From Mucilaginibacter paludis DSM 18603 (GTDB lineage Bacteria; Bacteroidota; Bacteroidia; Sphingobacteriales; Sphingobacteriaceae), in the NCBI RefSeq assembly GCF_000166195.2, contig NZ_CM001403.1:4048432-4112431 (forward strand): DNA of 64,000 bases, in the 5' to 3' direction. Shown here piece by piece: positions 15,894-23,901 of the stretch. Made by a program: the position numbers and the translations under genes. The notes under the pieces are model-generated. The model was not told the DNA's origin and ran no database searches. It saw only the letters and a program-made list of their open reading frames with translations. The first letter of the stretch is position 1, and every line of letters begins with the position of its first letter.

Positions 15894-16416
15894 TTAGTTC
15901 TTCGATGGCTTTTGCCCACTCATGCGTTCGCGGGCTTCTTTTTCCTTGACTAAGGCCGTGACTTTTTTTAATAGTGCGTTCTCCGCCCGCAAACGGCTAT
16001 TTTCCGCCTGGAGCTTCTCTACTTCTGTTTCAGGTTCAAGCTTCTTTGATCTTCCCATGCATTTAGGTGGTCGTCCAGGATTCTTTTGCTGGTATAGTAC
16101 TGCATATCCCTCAACCCGTACTGATCTTACCCAGCGCTCTAAAGCAGTCTTGCTTAATCTATATTCCAGAACAACCTGATTTTAAAGGTACTTTTTTTTC
16201 TATGACAAGCCTTACAACTTCTTCTTTGAAATCAGGCGTGGGCTTGACGTTAGGTTGTTTGAGCAGCCCACTTTCGCCATAAAGATCATATTTCCGAACC
16301 CATTCCAATATCATGCCTTCACGGATATGGCGTTCGCGGGATATCCGTAGAATCGGCTTTCCCTTTCTTACTTGAGAAACTACATCAAGTTTCTCTTCAA
16401 ATGTGTGCTTTGACAT
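15894..16416 (-). pseudogene. IS3-family OrfA, frameshifted
   Basis: The frame starts at 16416 (MSKHTFEEKLDVV) and encodes a helix-turn-helix, then stops after LKSGCSGI near 16159. Removing one base around 16185 joins it to a second frame (VVLEYRLSKTALERWV onward) that ends at 15894 with a Leu-zipper-like EKLQAENSRLRAENALLKK. Corrected length is 173 residues, typical of IS150-type OrfA. The shift lies well before the normal slip site, so it is either an inactivating mutation or a sequencing error. Confidence 0.75.
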
Positions 16417-16632
16417 AAATAATAAACCCCAAAAGTTTTTGTCTAACTTTTGGGGTTCACTTCAGTTTTTTGGACAGCCGCTTTTTTTGTGCCCCCGGCA
16501 ATAATGAATTCAGTTTACCACAAGTTGAAATTTGGCGAAGGGATTCTTGGACTGCAATATCATATTGGTAATTTCCGTATTAGCTTTTGTGTACAAAAAA
16601 CATAGTGTACTATTTTTTATAAATTTGTGCCG

Positions 16633-17292
16633 ATGATATGTGATAGATTAGTGTTCCCGTTTTTAGACCAAACATTACTATTGCTTTGCCAGAAAGCGAT
16701 ATATTGGGAAGAGGAAAAAGCATTAATAGCAGCTGATGTGCATTTAGGGAAAGGCGGCCATTTTCGCAAGGCCGGGATAGCCGTTCCGCGTGAGCTGGCG
16801 CAGGATGACCTGGCGGTACTATCGGACCTGATCCGTGAGCACCACCCGGAAAAGCTTATTTTTTTGGGCGATTTATTTCATAGCGATATCAATACCGATT
16901 GGGATTGGTTTGCACTGTGGCGCGAACAATTCCCCAAACTGGAGATCATCCTGATCCGTGGTAACCACGATGTGATCCATGATAGCCACTATCAGCAACT
17001 CCATATTTCGCTTCATGAGCAAATGCAGATCGGCCCCTTCCTGATGCTGCATCATCCCTTGCCTCCGTTAAAGCTGGAGCAGGCTTCCGGCTATGTATTA
17101 TGCGGGCATATTCATCCGGGCGTACTATTGCGTGGCCGTGGCAGGCAATCCATTACTTTACCTTGTTTCGCTTTCGCGGATAAGCAGGCTATACTACCTT
17201 CATTCGGACGATTTACCGGACGTGTGGCCATCCAGCACCAGCAAACCGACCAGGTGTTCGGGGTGCTGAGTGATAAAGTGGTTAGGGTTTGA
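16633..17292 (+). CDS. pdeM: Ligase-associated DNA damage response phosphoesterase PdeM
   Basis: The 219-residue calcineurin-like phosphoesterase has the PdeM pattern: ADVHLGKGGHFRKAGI near residue 35, FLGDLFHS, IRGNHDVIH, LMLHHPLPP and LCGHIHPG, together giving the two-metal site. In other bacteria it is encoded with a DNA ligase, an exonuclease and a helicase (Lhr type) for DNA repair; here it is alone between an IS3 element and a repeat. An in-frame GTG at 16627 was rejected because it lies in a TAAATTTG box (16620-16627); with ATG at 16633 a transcript from that box would be leaderless. Confidence 0.88.
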   Translation: MICDRLVFPFLDQTLLLLCQKAIYWEEEKALIAADVHLGKGGHFRKAGIAVPRELAQDDLAVLSDLIREHHPEKLIFLGDLFHSDINTDWDWFALWREQFPKLEIILIRGNHDVIHDSHYQQLHISLHEQMQIGPFLMLHHPLPPLKLEQASGYVLCGHIHPGVLLRGRGRQSITLPCFAFADKQAILPSFGRFTGRVAIQHQQTDQVFGVLSDKVVRV

Positions 17293-17326
17293 GTTTTGCC
17301 GCTTCAAATTTAAAATGGCGTCTTCT

Positions 17327-17692
17327 TAAGTTGTTGGCTATCAGTGTGAAGACACTCTCGATCATGTCATCCCGACGCGAGGAGGGATCTTCTAAAAGCG
17401 TTAAGTGTGCATCATATTAGGTGCGCTGATTATCAATGTGCTATTTTTGCTCCGATAATCAGTAGTACTTAATTTAGATCATCGGCACGCTCAATCGCCG
17501 CGTGAAGGGCTTGTTACTTTTTGTCTTGATACAAAAAGTAACCAAAAAAATCAAGACTGCCCGATCCTTCCGCCCACAGGCCAACACCCGGCCCGGCGTG
17601 CAGTCTGGCCTTTACGCGCTTTTCCTATCTGCGTTTGGTAATCACGAAGTTCCAAACGTCATTCCTGTTTTTTTCCGTTGGCCGGTTAATTT
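17327..17692 (+). repeat. SRE copy 2
   Basis: A complete SRE. P1 is CACGC/GCGTG as in copy 1. P2 is longer and different: GTTACTTTTTGT 17513-17524 with ACAAAAAGTAAC 17531-17542, 12 pairs. The P2 loop is CTTGAT (17525-17530) and the downstream partner is ATCAAG (17550-17555): both bases of one P3 pair changed relative to copy 1 (C-G to T-A). It follows pdeM by 34 bases. Confidence 0.85.
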
Positions 17693-17976
17693 TGATCATC
17701 TAAGCCCTATCCAAACACTCCCCGGTAGCTCGATAGAAGGCCTTTAAAAATTGGTCCTAATAAACCAGCGTGCATAATCTCCCAAAGTACTGTGTTGGGG
17801 TTAAAAAAAGCGGCGGCCTTGTGCGATTCCTTCCCTTGGGAAGGTGCAGGAAGGGGTTTATACGCCCACCTTGACGCCATCCCTGTTTTTTTCGGTTTGC
17901 CGGGGCGCTTACTTAGCATGAGGATTGGTGTGGCGTAAATGGAAGTGGGGAGCTTCAAATAAACTCCCCGCTAACC
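17693..17976. other. Intergenic stretch with a truncated SRE end module
   Basis: The only recognisable part is at 17871-17915, a lone SRE 3' module (GCCATCCCTG, T-tract, CGG, GCCGGGG). CTTCCCTTGGGAAG near 17830 is a short palindrome. A minus-strand open frame of 83 codons runs through it, but it crosses the repeat and shows no recognisable domain, so I do not call it a gene. Confidence 0.4.
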
Positions 17977-19113
17977 TCAACGATGTTTTTCTAAATACTG
18001 CGTTGCCTCTAACGCGATGCTTGATAGCGTGATGTCTTTTTTATAAACCTTCCAGTCGGCATCCACCAGGTAATAGGTTGGAAGCGTGCTGATGGCCCAG
18101 TTTAGCGCATTTGGCGAATCGTTACCCTTCAGGTCGCTCATTTGCGGCCAGGGCAGTTTATCATCTTTTACGGCGGTGCTCCACCACAGCGGTTTACTAT
18201 CCAGCGAAACGCTGATTACCTGGAAGCCGCGCTTATTGAGGTTGGAATAGATCTCCATGATCTTTTCGTGGTTGGTACGGCTCAACTGGTTGGCAGATCG
18301 CCAGAAATCAATTAAAAAAAGTTTCTTACCGGCGGTTATCGAGCTAAACGGTTTTCCGTCGAAGGTTTTTCCGGCAATCTCCGGCGCTTTTTTACCTGGT
18401 TGCAACTGCCCCACAATCTGTAGGCTTTTGGACAACTCTTTACCATCATCGCTATTTTTTGCAGCGGGGCTCAGTTGCTTGTATAATTTAAGGTAACTCT
18501 CGGGGTTATCGGCATAGTTTTGCTTGCTCATAAAATGGGCTGCCAGCTCACTTTCAGGATATTTTTTGATGTACTGCTCCAGCGCCTGGTACTGCAGGTT
18601 ATGTTCTTTAGCTTCGGCATCGGCTATCTTAATGAGCAGTAATTTATAAGCCTCTTTGGATAAACTACGCGATTTGGCTTCCAACTCGCTGTTAAGCCTT
18701 ATCTTTTGTTCGGTTGCCGCACCGCCTAATTGTTGGTAAATGGCGTTATAGTTGTTAATTTCCTGCTGCTTTTTCGAGTCGGTTTCAATTTTAGGGTAGC
18801 GTTGCAAATCACCACCTTCGGTTGTAACGGTATACTTGCCGGGCTCCAGATAAACCTCGAAAGGCAAATGCTCTTTATCGTTATCTTTTACAATATCCAT
18901 CAGGTAAAAGCCCGGCTGTTCCAGCATCCCCTTTACATCGCATTTACCGTCTTTGATGTTTTCCCCGAAAAGGGTTTGCCTACCCTGGTCTTTCACCACA
19001 AAAACCGCGTTGCTTATGCCCGGCGTGGCTACGCTAAACTCAATAGCCTTCGGGTTGGAGCAGGCTGATAACAAGGCCACAGCAAGCAGGCCCAAGGTGT
19101 AATGCTTTTTCAT
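17977..19113 (-). CDS. Thioredoxin-fold (TlpA-like) lipoprotein without active-site cysteines
   Basis: The 378-residue protein starts with a lipoprotein signal ending LLSACS, so it is probably anchored in the outer or inner membrane facing the periplasm. Residues about 20-130 resemble the DUF4369 domain that precedes thioredoxin domains in Bacteroidota; a helical linker follows. The C-terminal thioredoxin-like domain begins at GKKAPEIAGKTFDGKPF (about residue 240). Where TlpA proteins have WCxxC, this one reads FWRSANQLSR, with no cysteine, so it cannot do disulfide exchange there. The cis-Pro motif STLPTYYLV is kept. A binding or scaffold role is possible. Confidence 0.82.
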   Translation of the reverse strand: MKKHYTLGLLAVALLSACSNPKAIEFSVATPGISNAVFVVKDQGRQTLFGENIKDGKCDVKGMLEQPGFYLMDIVKDNDKEHLPFEVYLEPGKYTVTTEGGDLQRYPKIETDSKKQQEINNYNAIYQQLGGAATEQKIRLNSELEAKSRSLSKEAYKLLLIKIADAEAKEHNLQYQALEQYIKKYPESELAAHFMSKQNYADNPESYLKLYKQLSPAAKNSDDGKELSKSLQIVGQLQPGKKAPEIAGKTFDGKPFSSITAGKKLFLIDFWRSANQLSRTNHEKIMEIYSNLNKRGFQVISVSLDSKPLWWSTAVKDDKLPWPQMSDLKGNDSPNALNWAISTLPTYYLVDADWKVYKKDITLSSIALEATQYLEKHR

Positions 19114-19247
19114 AGTTAGTTTGATGCAGCTAATATAAATTTTTACCTCATATCCTGTATTTCCTCAAAGTTATATTAGAATGTTTCTAAATAAATCATA
19201 AAACGTTAATAAGCCGAATCCATTTATATCTTTTGCTATTTAATAAA

Positions 19248-19255
19248 TACTTTTG
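19248..19255 (+). promoter_or_regulatory. Candidate sdhCAB -7 box
   Basis: TACTTTTG fits TAnnTTTG and lies 27 bases before the sdhC ATG at 19283. A -33 TTG at suitable distance is not clear. It overlaps the in-frame TTG at 19253, which argues against that codon as start. Confidence 0.4.
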
Positions 19256-19282
19256 CCAGAAATAAATCTAACACAACACGTA

Positions 19283-20062
19283 ATGAGCGAATTTAAACAA
19301 ACCTTTAACTCTTCATTGGGCAAAAAGCTGATCATGGCTTTAACAGGATTGTTTCTTTGTACTTTTTTAATAGTGCATCTGGGGGGTAACCTGCTATTGT
19401 TTAATAATGATAACGGGTATAGTTTTAATGTGTATGCTAACTTTTTAACGCATTTCCCTCCAATTGAAGTCATAGCTTATATACTATACATTAGTATATT
19501 GGTACACGCACTTTATGCCACTATCCTTACCATTCAAAACCGCAGGGCAAGGCCGGTGTCTTATGCTTCAAGGCCAAAGTCGCCAACGTCGTGGTCATCA
19601 CAAAACATGGGTTTATTAGGCTCCATTTTGTTTTTGTTCCTGGTGATTCACATGAGCGATTTCTGGTATAAATACAAGTACACTGATACAATAGGCTTTA
19701 AAGAGTACCGTACCGACTTATCAAGCGGTAAAACCACCGCCGCAGATTTTAAACCGGAGGCTGCCGATTTTGAACACTCTGTTTCTACCGAAAACAATGT
19801 AGAAATTGTAAGGGTTAAAAACATCCATGCCAAGGTTTCAGAAAGTTTCAGCAACATCTGGTATGTTATTATTTATGTGATCGCTATGGGAGCCTTAGCG
19901 TTCCACTTGCTTCACGGCTTCCAGAGCGCCTTCCGCACCATGGGGTGGGTACACCGTAAATATACCCCTGTTGTATACTTTATAGGTACCTGGCTTTTTG
20001 CCGTTATTATCCCGTTAGGGTTTGCGGCCATGCCAATTGTATATTTCTTCACCAAACAATAA
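19283..20062 (+). CDS. sdhC: Succinate dehydrogenase/fumarate reductase cytochrome b subunit
   Basis: SdhC is the membrane anchor that binds heme b and passes electrons between the flavoprotein/iron-sulfur subunits and quinone. The 259-residue protein (ATG at 19283, MSEFKQTFNSSLGKK) has about five membrane helices, starting with LIMALTGLFLCTFLIVHLGG, and His residues in HLGGN, HALYA, HMSDFW and HLLHGFQS that can serve as heme ligands. One long subunit rather than separate C and D is the di-heme b558-type form usual in Bacteroidota. It begins the sdhCAB operon. Confidence 0.93.
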   Translation: MSEFKQTFNSSLGKKLIMALTGLFLCTFLIVHLGGNLLLFNNDNGYSFNVYANFLTHFPPIEVIAYILYISILVHALYATILTIQNRRARPVSYASRPKSPTSWSSQNMGLLGSILFLFLVIHMSDFWYKYKYTDTIGFKEYRTDLSSGKTTAADFKPEAADFEHSVSTENNVEIVRVKNIHAKVSESFSNIWYVIIYVIAMGALAFHLLHGFQSAFRTMGWVHRKYTPVVYFIGTWLFAVIIPLGFAAMPIVYFFTKQ

Positions 20063-20118
20063 TTATAAACCTGAAGGCATAAACCTTAAGGTGTAAGACT
20101 ATAAATTATATATAAAAT

Positions 20119-22053
20119 ATGATCTTAGACGCTAAAATTCCAGCAGGCCCATTAGCCGAAAAATGGAGCAAGCATAAGTTTAACCTTAAACTGGTTAACC
20201 CTGCAAACAAGCGTAAATATGATGTTATTGTAGTAGGTACTGGTTTGGCGGGTGCTTCGGCAGCGGCTTCACTGGCTGAGCTTGGCTATAATGTAAAAGC
20301 ATTTTGCTTTCAGGATAGTCCGCGCAGGGCACACTCCATTGCAGCACAGGGAGGTATTAACGCCGCAAAAAACTATCGTAATGATGGCGACAGCGTTTAC
20401 CGTTTGTTTTATGATACAATTAAAGGAGGTGATTACCGCGCCCGCGAGGCAAACGTTTACCGCTTGGCCGAGGTATCGGTTAACATTATCGACCAATGCG
20501 TTGCACAAGGTGTTCCTTTTGCACGCGAATACGGCGGCTTGTTAGATACCCGTTCTTTTGGTGGCGCGCAGGTGTCCAGAACGTTTTATGCCCGCGGCCA
20601 AACCGGACAACAATTGTTGTTAGGTGCTTACTCTGCCCTAAACCGCCAGATTCACTTAGGTAAAGTGAAAATGTATACCCGTACCGAAATGCTGGATGTG
20701 GTAGTGGTTGATGGCAAAGCACAAGGTATAGTTACGCGTAACTTAAAAAGCGGCGCTATTGAAACACACACTGGCCATGCCGTATTGTTATGCACCGGTG
20801 GCTATGGTAACGTGTTCTACCTTTCAACAAATGCTATGGGCTGTAATGTAACCGCAGCCTGGAGGGCACACAAACGCGGTGCGTTTTTTGGAAACCCTTG
20901 CTATACTCAAATTCACCCTACCTGTATCCCGGTTTCGGGCGATCATCAGTCTAAACTGACTTTGATGTCCGAATCTTTACGTAACGATGGCCGCGTTTGG
21001 GCGCCAAAAACAGTTGAGCTGGCTCAAAAACTGCGTAAAGGCGAATTAAAGGTAATCGACTTAAAAGAAGAAGACAGGGATTATTTCCTGGAAAGAAAAT
21101 ATCCATCTTTTGGTAACCTGGTACCGCGCGACGTAGCTTCGCGTAATGCTAAAGAAGTCGTTGACGAGGGTAAGGGTGTAGGCGCATCCGGGGTGGCCGT
21201 GTACCTTGATTTTGCCGATGCGATAGCTCGTTTAGGCGAAGACGAGGTAAGGGCGAGATACGGTAACTTGTTCGATATGTATTACCAGATTACCGACGAA
21301 AACCCTTACAAAATACCGATGCGAATCTATCCGGCGGTACACTATACTATGGGCGGGCTTTGGGTTGATTATAACTTAATGACCACTATACCTGGTTTAT
21401 ATTGTTTAGGTGAGGCTAATTTTTCTGATCACGGTGCAAACCGCTTAGGTGCTTCAGCACTGATGCAGGGATTATCCGACGGTTATTTTGTGATCCCTTA
21501 TACTTTGGGAGATTACCTGGCTACCATTGGCCCTAAACCTGTTGATAAAAACCATCCGGCTTTTGAGCAAACCAAGAAGGAGGTTTTAGAGCGGATTGAA
21601 AAATTACTTGCCCTTAAAGGCACCAAAACGGTTGACGAATATCACCGGGAATTGGGCCACATTATGTGGGAATATTGCGGAATGGCCCGTACTGCCGAAG
21701 GCTTAACTAAGGCAAAAGGTTTGATCCAAACGCTAAAGGCTGATTTCTGGAAAAACGCTATCGTACTTGGAGAAAATGAGGAGTTTAACTCATCTTTAGA
21801 AAAAGCCGGTCGAGTAGCTGATTTTATTGAACTGGGCGAACTGATGGTTGATGATGCTTTAATGCGTCATGAATCGTGCGGTGGCCACTTCAGGGTAGAG
21901 TCGCAAACGGAAGAAGGTGAAGCTTTACGCGACGACGAGCACTTTGCTTTTGTTGCCGCCTGGGAATACAAAGGCGAAAATCAGCCCGAAGTATTGAACA
22001 AGGAAGAGCTGATTTATGAAAATGTTAAATTAACGCAGAGAAGTTATAAGTAG
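20119..22053 (+). CDS. sdhA: Succinate dehydrogenase/fumarate reductase flavoprotein subunit
   Basis: SdhA carries covalent FAD and oxidises succinate to fumarate (or the reverse) at the membrane. The 644-residue protein has the Rossmann motif VVGTGLAGASAAASL near residue 40, HSIAAQGGINAAKN including the flavin-binding His region, the active-site segment HPTCIPVSG, and the dehydrogenase motif YPAVHYTMGGLWV. Length is normal for the Bacteroidota form. It follows sdhC by 56 bases; the stop codon is the first part of a long inverted repeat separating it from sdhB. Confidence 0.95.
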   Translation: MILDAKIPAGPLAEKWSKHKFNLKLVNPANKRKYDVIVVGTGLAGASAAASLAELGYNVKAFCFQDSPRRAHSIAAQGGINAAKNYRNDGDSVYRLFYDTIKGGDYRAREANVYRLAEVSVNIIDQCVAQGVPFAREYGGLLDTRSFGGAQVSRTFYARGQTGQQLLLGAYSALNRQIHLGKVKMYTRTEMLDVVVVDGKAQGIVTRNLKSGAIETHTGHAVLLCTGGYGNVFYLSTNAMGCNVTAAWRAHKRGAFFGNPCYTQIHPTCIPVSGDHQSKLTLMSESLRNDGRVWAPKTVELAQKLRKGELKVIDLKEEDRDYFLERKYPSFGNLVPRDVASRNAKEVVDEGKGVGASGVAVYLDFADAIARLGEDEVRARYGNLFDMYYQITDENPYKIPMRIYPAVHYTMGGLWVDYNLMTTIPGLYCLGEANFSDHGANRLGASALMQGLSDGYFVIPYTLGDYLATIGPKPVDKNHPAFEQTKKEVLERIEKLLALKGTKTVDEYHRELGHIMWEYCGMARTAEGLTKAKGLIQTLKADFWKNAIVLGENEEFNSSLEKAGRVADFIELGELMVDDALMRHESCGGHFRVESQTEEGEALRDDEHFAFVAAWEYKGENQPEVLNKEELIYENVKLTQRSYK

Positions 22054-22184
22054 TATTGCGTAGTGCGTATTGAGATGTGCGATGATAATCTTGATACCCC
22101 CTATGCAATAATTAAATAATTAAATTAGAATTGCTAAGCGTGCCGAGAGGGCTTAAAATATCTCAATACGCGTTACGCAATACT
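22052..22184. repeat. 25-bp-arm inverted repeat between sdhA and sdhB
   Basis: The arm at 22052-22076 (beginning AGTATTGCGTA) is matched by the arm at 22160-22184 (ending TACGCAATACT), 23 of 25 positions complementary, with an 83-base loop. The left arm starts inside the sdhA stop codon and the right arm ends 13 bases before the sdhB ATG. It may be a small mobile repeat or an mRNA processing or stabilising structure within the operon. Confidence 0.65.
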
Positions 22185-22197
22185 CAATACTAAAAAC

Positions 22198-22986
22198 ATG
22201 AGTACTAACGGAAATATGAACCTGACGCTTAAAGTATGGCGTCAAAAAAACTCGGAAACACCGGGCAAACTGGTTACCTACAAAGCTGATGGTATTTCTC
22301 CGGACATGTCGTTCCTGGAAATGCTTGATGTGGTTAATGAGAGCCTGATCCACAAAGGTGAAGATCCTATTCACTTTGATCATGATTGCCGCGAAGGTAT
22401 CTGCGGTATGTGCTCATTATACATTAACGGACAGCCCCATGGCCCCAAAAGAGCTATCACCACGTGCCAGTTACACATGCGTAGCTTTCATGACGGGCAA
22501 ACCATTACCATTGAGCCTTGGCGCGCGGCAGCTTTCCCGGTTGTCAAGGATCTGGCTACAGACCGTTCTGCTTTCGACAGGATCCAGCAGGCAGGTGGCT
22601 ACGTTTCTGTAAATACAGGTGGCGTGCCTGATGCTAACGCGATAGCCATCCCTAAGGTAATTGCCGATGAGGCATTCAACTCAGCTACCTGTATAGGTTG
22701 CGGTGCTTGTGTTGCAGCATGTAAAAATGCATCGGCTATGCTGTTTGTGTCTGCCAAAATATCGCAGTTCGCTTTATTGCCGCAAGGGCAGCCGGAGCGT
22801 TATCGCAGGGCACAATCTATGGTTGCTCAAATGGATGCCGAAGGCTTTGGAAGCTGTACCAATACCGGTGCCTGCGAAGCGGAATGTCCTAAAGAGATCA
22901 GCCTGGTTAACATTGGCCGCATGAATAATGATTATCTGAGTGCCAAGTTATTCCGCCAGGAAGAAATTACTCACCACGAAGAATAG
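22198..22986 (+). CDS. sdhB: Succinate dehydrogenase/fumarate reductase iron-sulfur subunit
   Basis: SdhB transfers electrons from FAD to quinone. In 262 residues the [2Fe-2S] ligands are in CREGICGMCSLY and a later TTC, the [4Fe-4S] and [3Fe-4S] ligands in CIGCGACVAAC and CTNTGACEAECPKEI. The N-terminus MSTNGNMNLTLKVWRQ is usual for the family. It is third in the operon, 144 bases after sdhA because of an inserted inverted repeat, and is followed by a strong terminator. Confidence 0.95.
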   Translation: MSTNGNMNLTLKVWRQKNSETPGKLVTYKADGISPDMSFLEMLDVVNESLIHKGEDPIHFDHDCREGICGMCSLYINGQPHGPKRAITTCQLHMRSFHDGQTITIEPWRAAAFPVVKDLATDRSAFDRIQQAGGYVSVNTGGVPDANAIAIPKVIADEAFNSATCIGCGACVAACKNASAMLFVSAKISQFALLPQGQPERYRRAQSMVAQMDAEGFGSCTNTGACEAECPKEISLVNIGRMNNDYLSAKLFRQEEITHHEE

Positions 22987-23010
22987 TAAAAATCTACTAC
23001 CCGATATAGA

Positions 23011-23043
23011 AAGCGCCTGATTAATGATTGGGCGCTTTTTTTT
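23011..23043 (+). terminator. Terminator after sdhCAB
   Basis: AAGCGCC (23011-23017) pairs with GGCGCTT (23031-23037) around a 13-base loop, followed directly by a run of T. It lies 25 bases after the sdhB stop and before the convergent yjbR-like gene. Confidence 0.8.
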
Positions 23044-23060
23044 GTGATTTTAAGCTATCA

Positions 23061-23405
23061 TTATCCCAGATACTGCTTCAGTAAAGTTTTAGGCGCTCTT
23101 GCCAGCCAGGCATCGCCTAAAAGCTTTTTCAAATCCTCTGGTTGCACCCGAGCCAGTGTTACTAAAATATAATCGGAGTTAAGGTAATGATCGGTAATAA
23201 AAAATGTTTCAGGGTCAATATCCATCCAGGTTTCTCTTGTTTTGGTATGGATCACCAAGGTTTCGCCGTCTTCTTTCATCCGGGCCAGTAGTTTTTTCTG
23301 AACATAAAAGCCTTCGGTACCATAGCAAATACCTTCCCTTGTTCCGGGCATGGCCGAAATGATGTCGCGGATATATTGGAGGTAAATTAACGTATTGGTA
23401 TGCAT
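23061..23405 (-). CDS. MmcQ/YjbR family protein
   Basis: The 114-residue cytoplasmic protein matches the MmcQ/YjbR double-wing fold: an N-terminal helix ending MPGTREGICYG, then the strands GFYVQKKLLARM, TLVIHTK and a C-terminal LGDAWLARAPKTLLKQYL, where relatives often have a W-x-x-xAPK/R-L motif. Function is unsettled; DNA binding has been proposed for relatives. Stand-alone gene, convergent with sdhB. Confidence 0.8.
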   Translation of the reverse strand: MHTNTLIYLQYIRDIISAMPGTREGICYGTEGFYVQKKLLARMKEDGETLVIHTKTRETWMDIDPETFFITDHYLNSDYILVTLARVQPEDLKKLLGDAWLARAPKTLLKQYLG

Positions 23406-23458
23406 TACACTAAAATAAAGCTTTTAAAACATTTTGAATGTAAATGCTTTATCTTTTT

Positions 23459-23800
23459 ATGAGTATGTCTGATCAATCTTTTCGCGAGGCTTTTAAGCCG
23501 CTTCATATTCCAGCCCATTATGATGCTGGCGATAGTGATGAAAATAAAATTGTATATGTCCTGGCGCAGTTGGGCGAGGGTACGGCAGATGATGTTGCAA
23601 TTAAACTTCACGAATTAGACCCGTCCATTGATGTGCAGGCTTTTAAAGCTGTGGTAGCGTCTGTATTGGGTGATTTATATGAAAAGGGGTTGCTAAAGGG
23701 AGAGGAGAGTAGCAGCGCTGTGCGATATAATTTAAGTAAAATAACAGAAGCTAATGACGGAACGGTCAATCCGGATCTGTTGGCGCCGGGCTTGGATTAG
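23459..23800 (+). CDS. Hypothetical small acidic protein, winged-helix-like
   Basis: The 113-residue protein (ATG 23459; two nearby ATGs at 23444 and 23465 are alternatives) is not recognised by name. The central part ENKIVYVLAQLGEGTADDVAIKLHEL resembles the first helices of a winged-helix domain, and VLGDLYEKGLLKGEE the recognition helix and wing. No signal peptide or membrane helix is seen. It lies between the divergent yjbR-like gene and the DUF4175 gene, from which it is separated by about 100 AT-rich bases. Confidence 0.6.
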   Translation: MSMSDQSFREAFKPLHIPAHYDAGDSDENKIVYVLAQLGEGTADDVAIKLHELDPSIDVQAFKAVVASVLGDLYEKGLLKGEESSSAVRYNLSKITEANDGTVNPDLLAPGLD

Positions 23801-23901
23801 TATCATCCGCAGTCAAAGCCTTTTTAAAGGTTCGGTTAACATAATTATAACGCCTATAGTCCGTTTATAACGCAATGTTTATTACATTAGCTTAATAAAC
23901 C

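Larger units (their letters stand above)
15023..16481 (-). mobile_element. IS3-family (IS150-type) insertion sequence
   Basis: About 1.46 kb, read on the minus strand. Ends are inverted: GCGGCTGT at 15023-15030 pairs with ACAGCCGC at 16474-16481, and just inside TGACCCCAAAAAGTTGGACA faces a similar CCCCAAAAGTTAGACA. Two overlapping genes, orfA and orfB, encode helix-turn-helix and DDE integrase parts, linked by an A7G slip site. OrfA has a frameshift, so the element is probably not autonomous. No clear target duplication was found. It separates htrA from pdeM. Confidence 0.85.

Noticed and set aside
15663..16282. Plus-strand frames opposite the IS3 genes
   Set aside because: Antisense to the orfA/orfB coding frames; no start context or domain.
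17707..17958. 83-codon minus-strand frame
   Set aside because: It crosses a truncated SRE module and has no recognisable domain.
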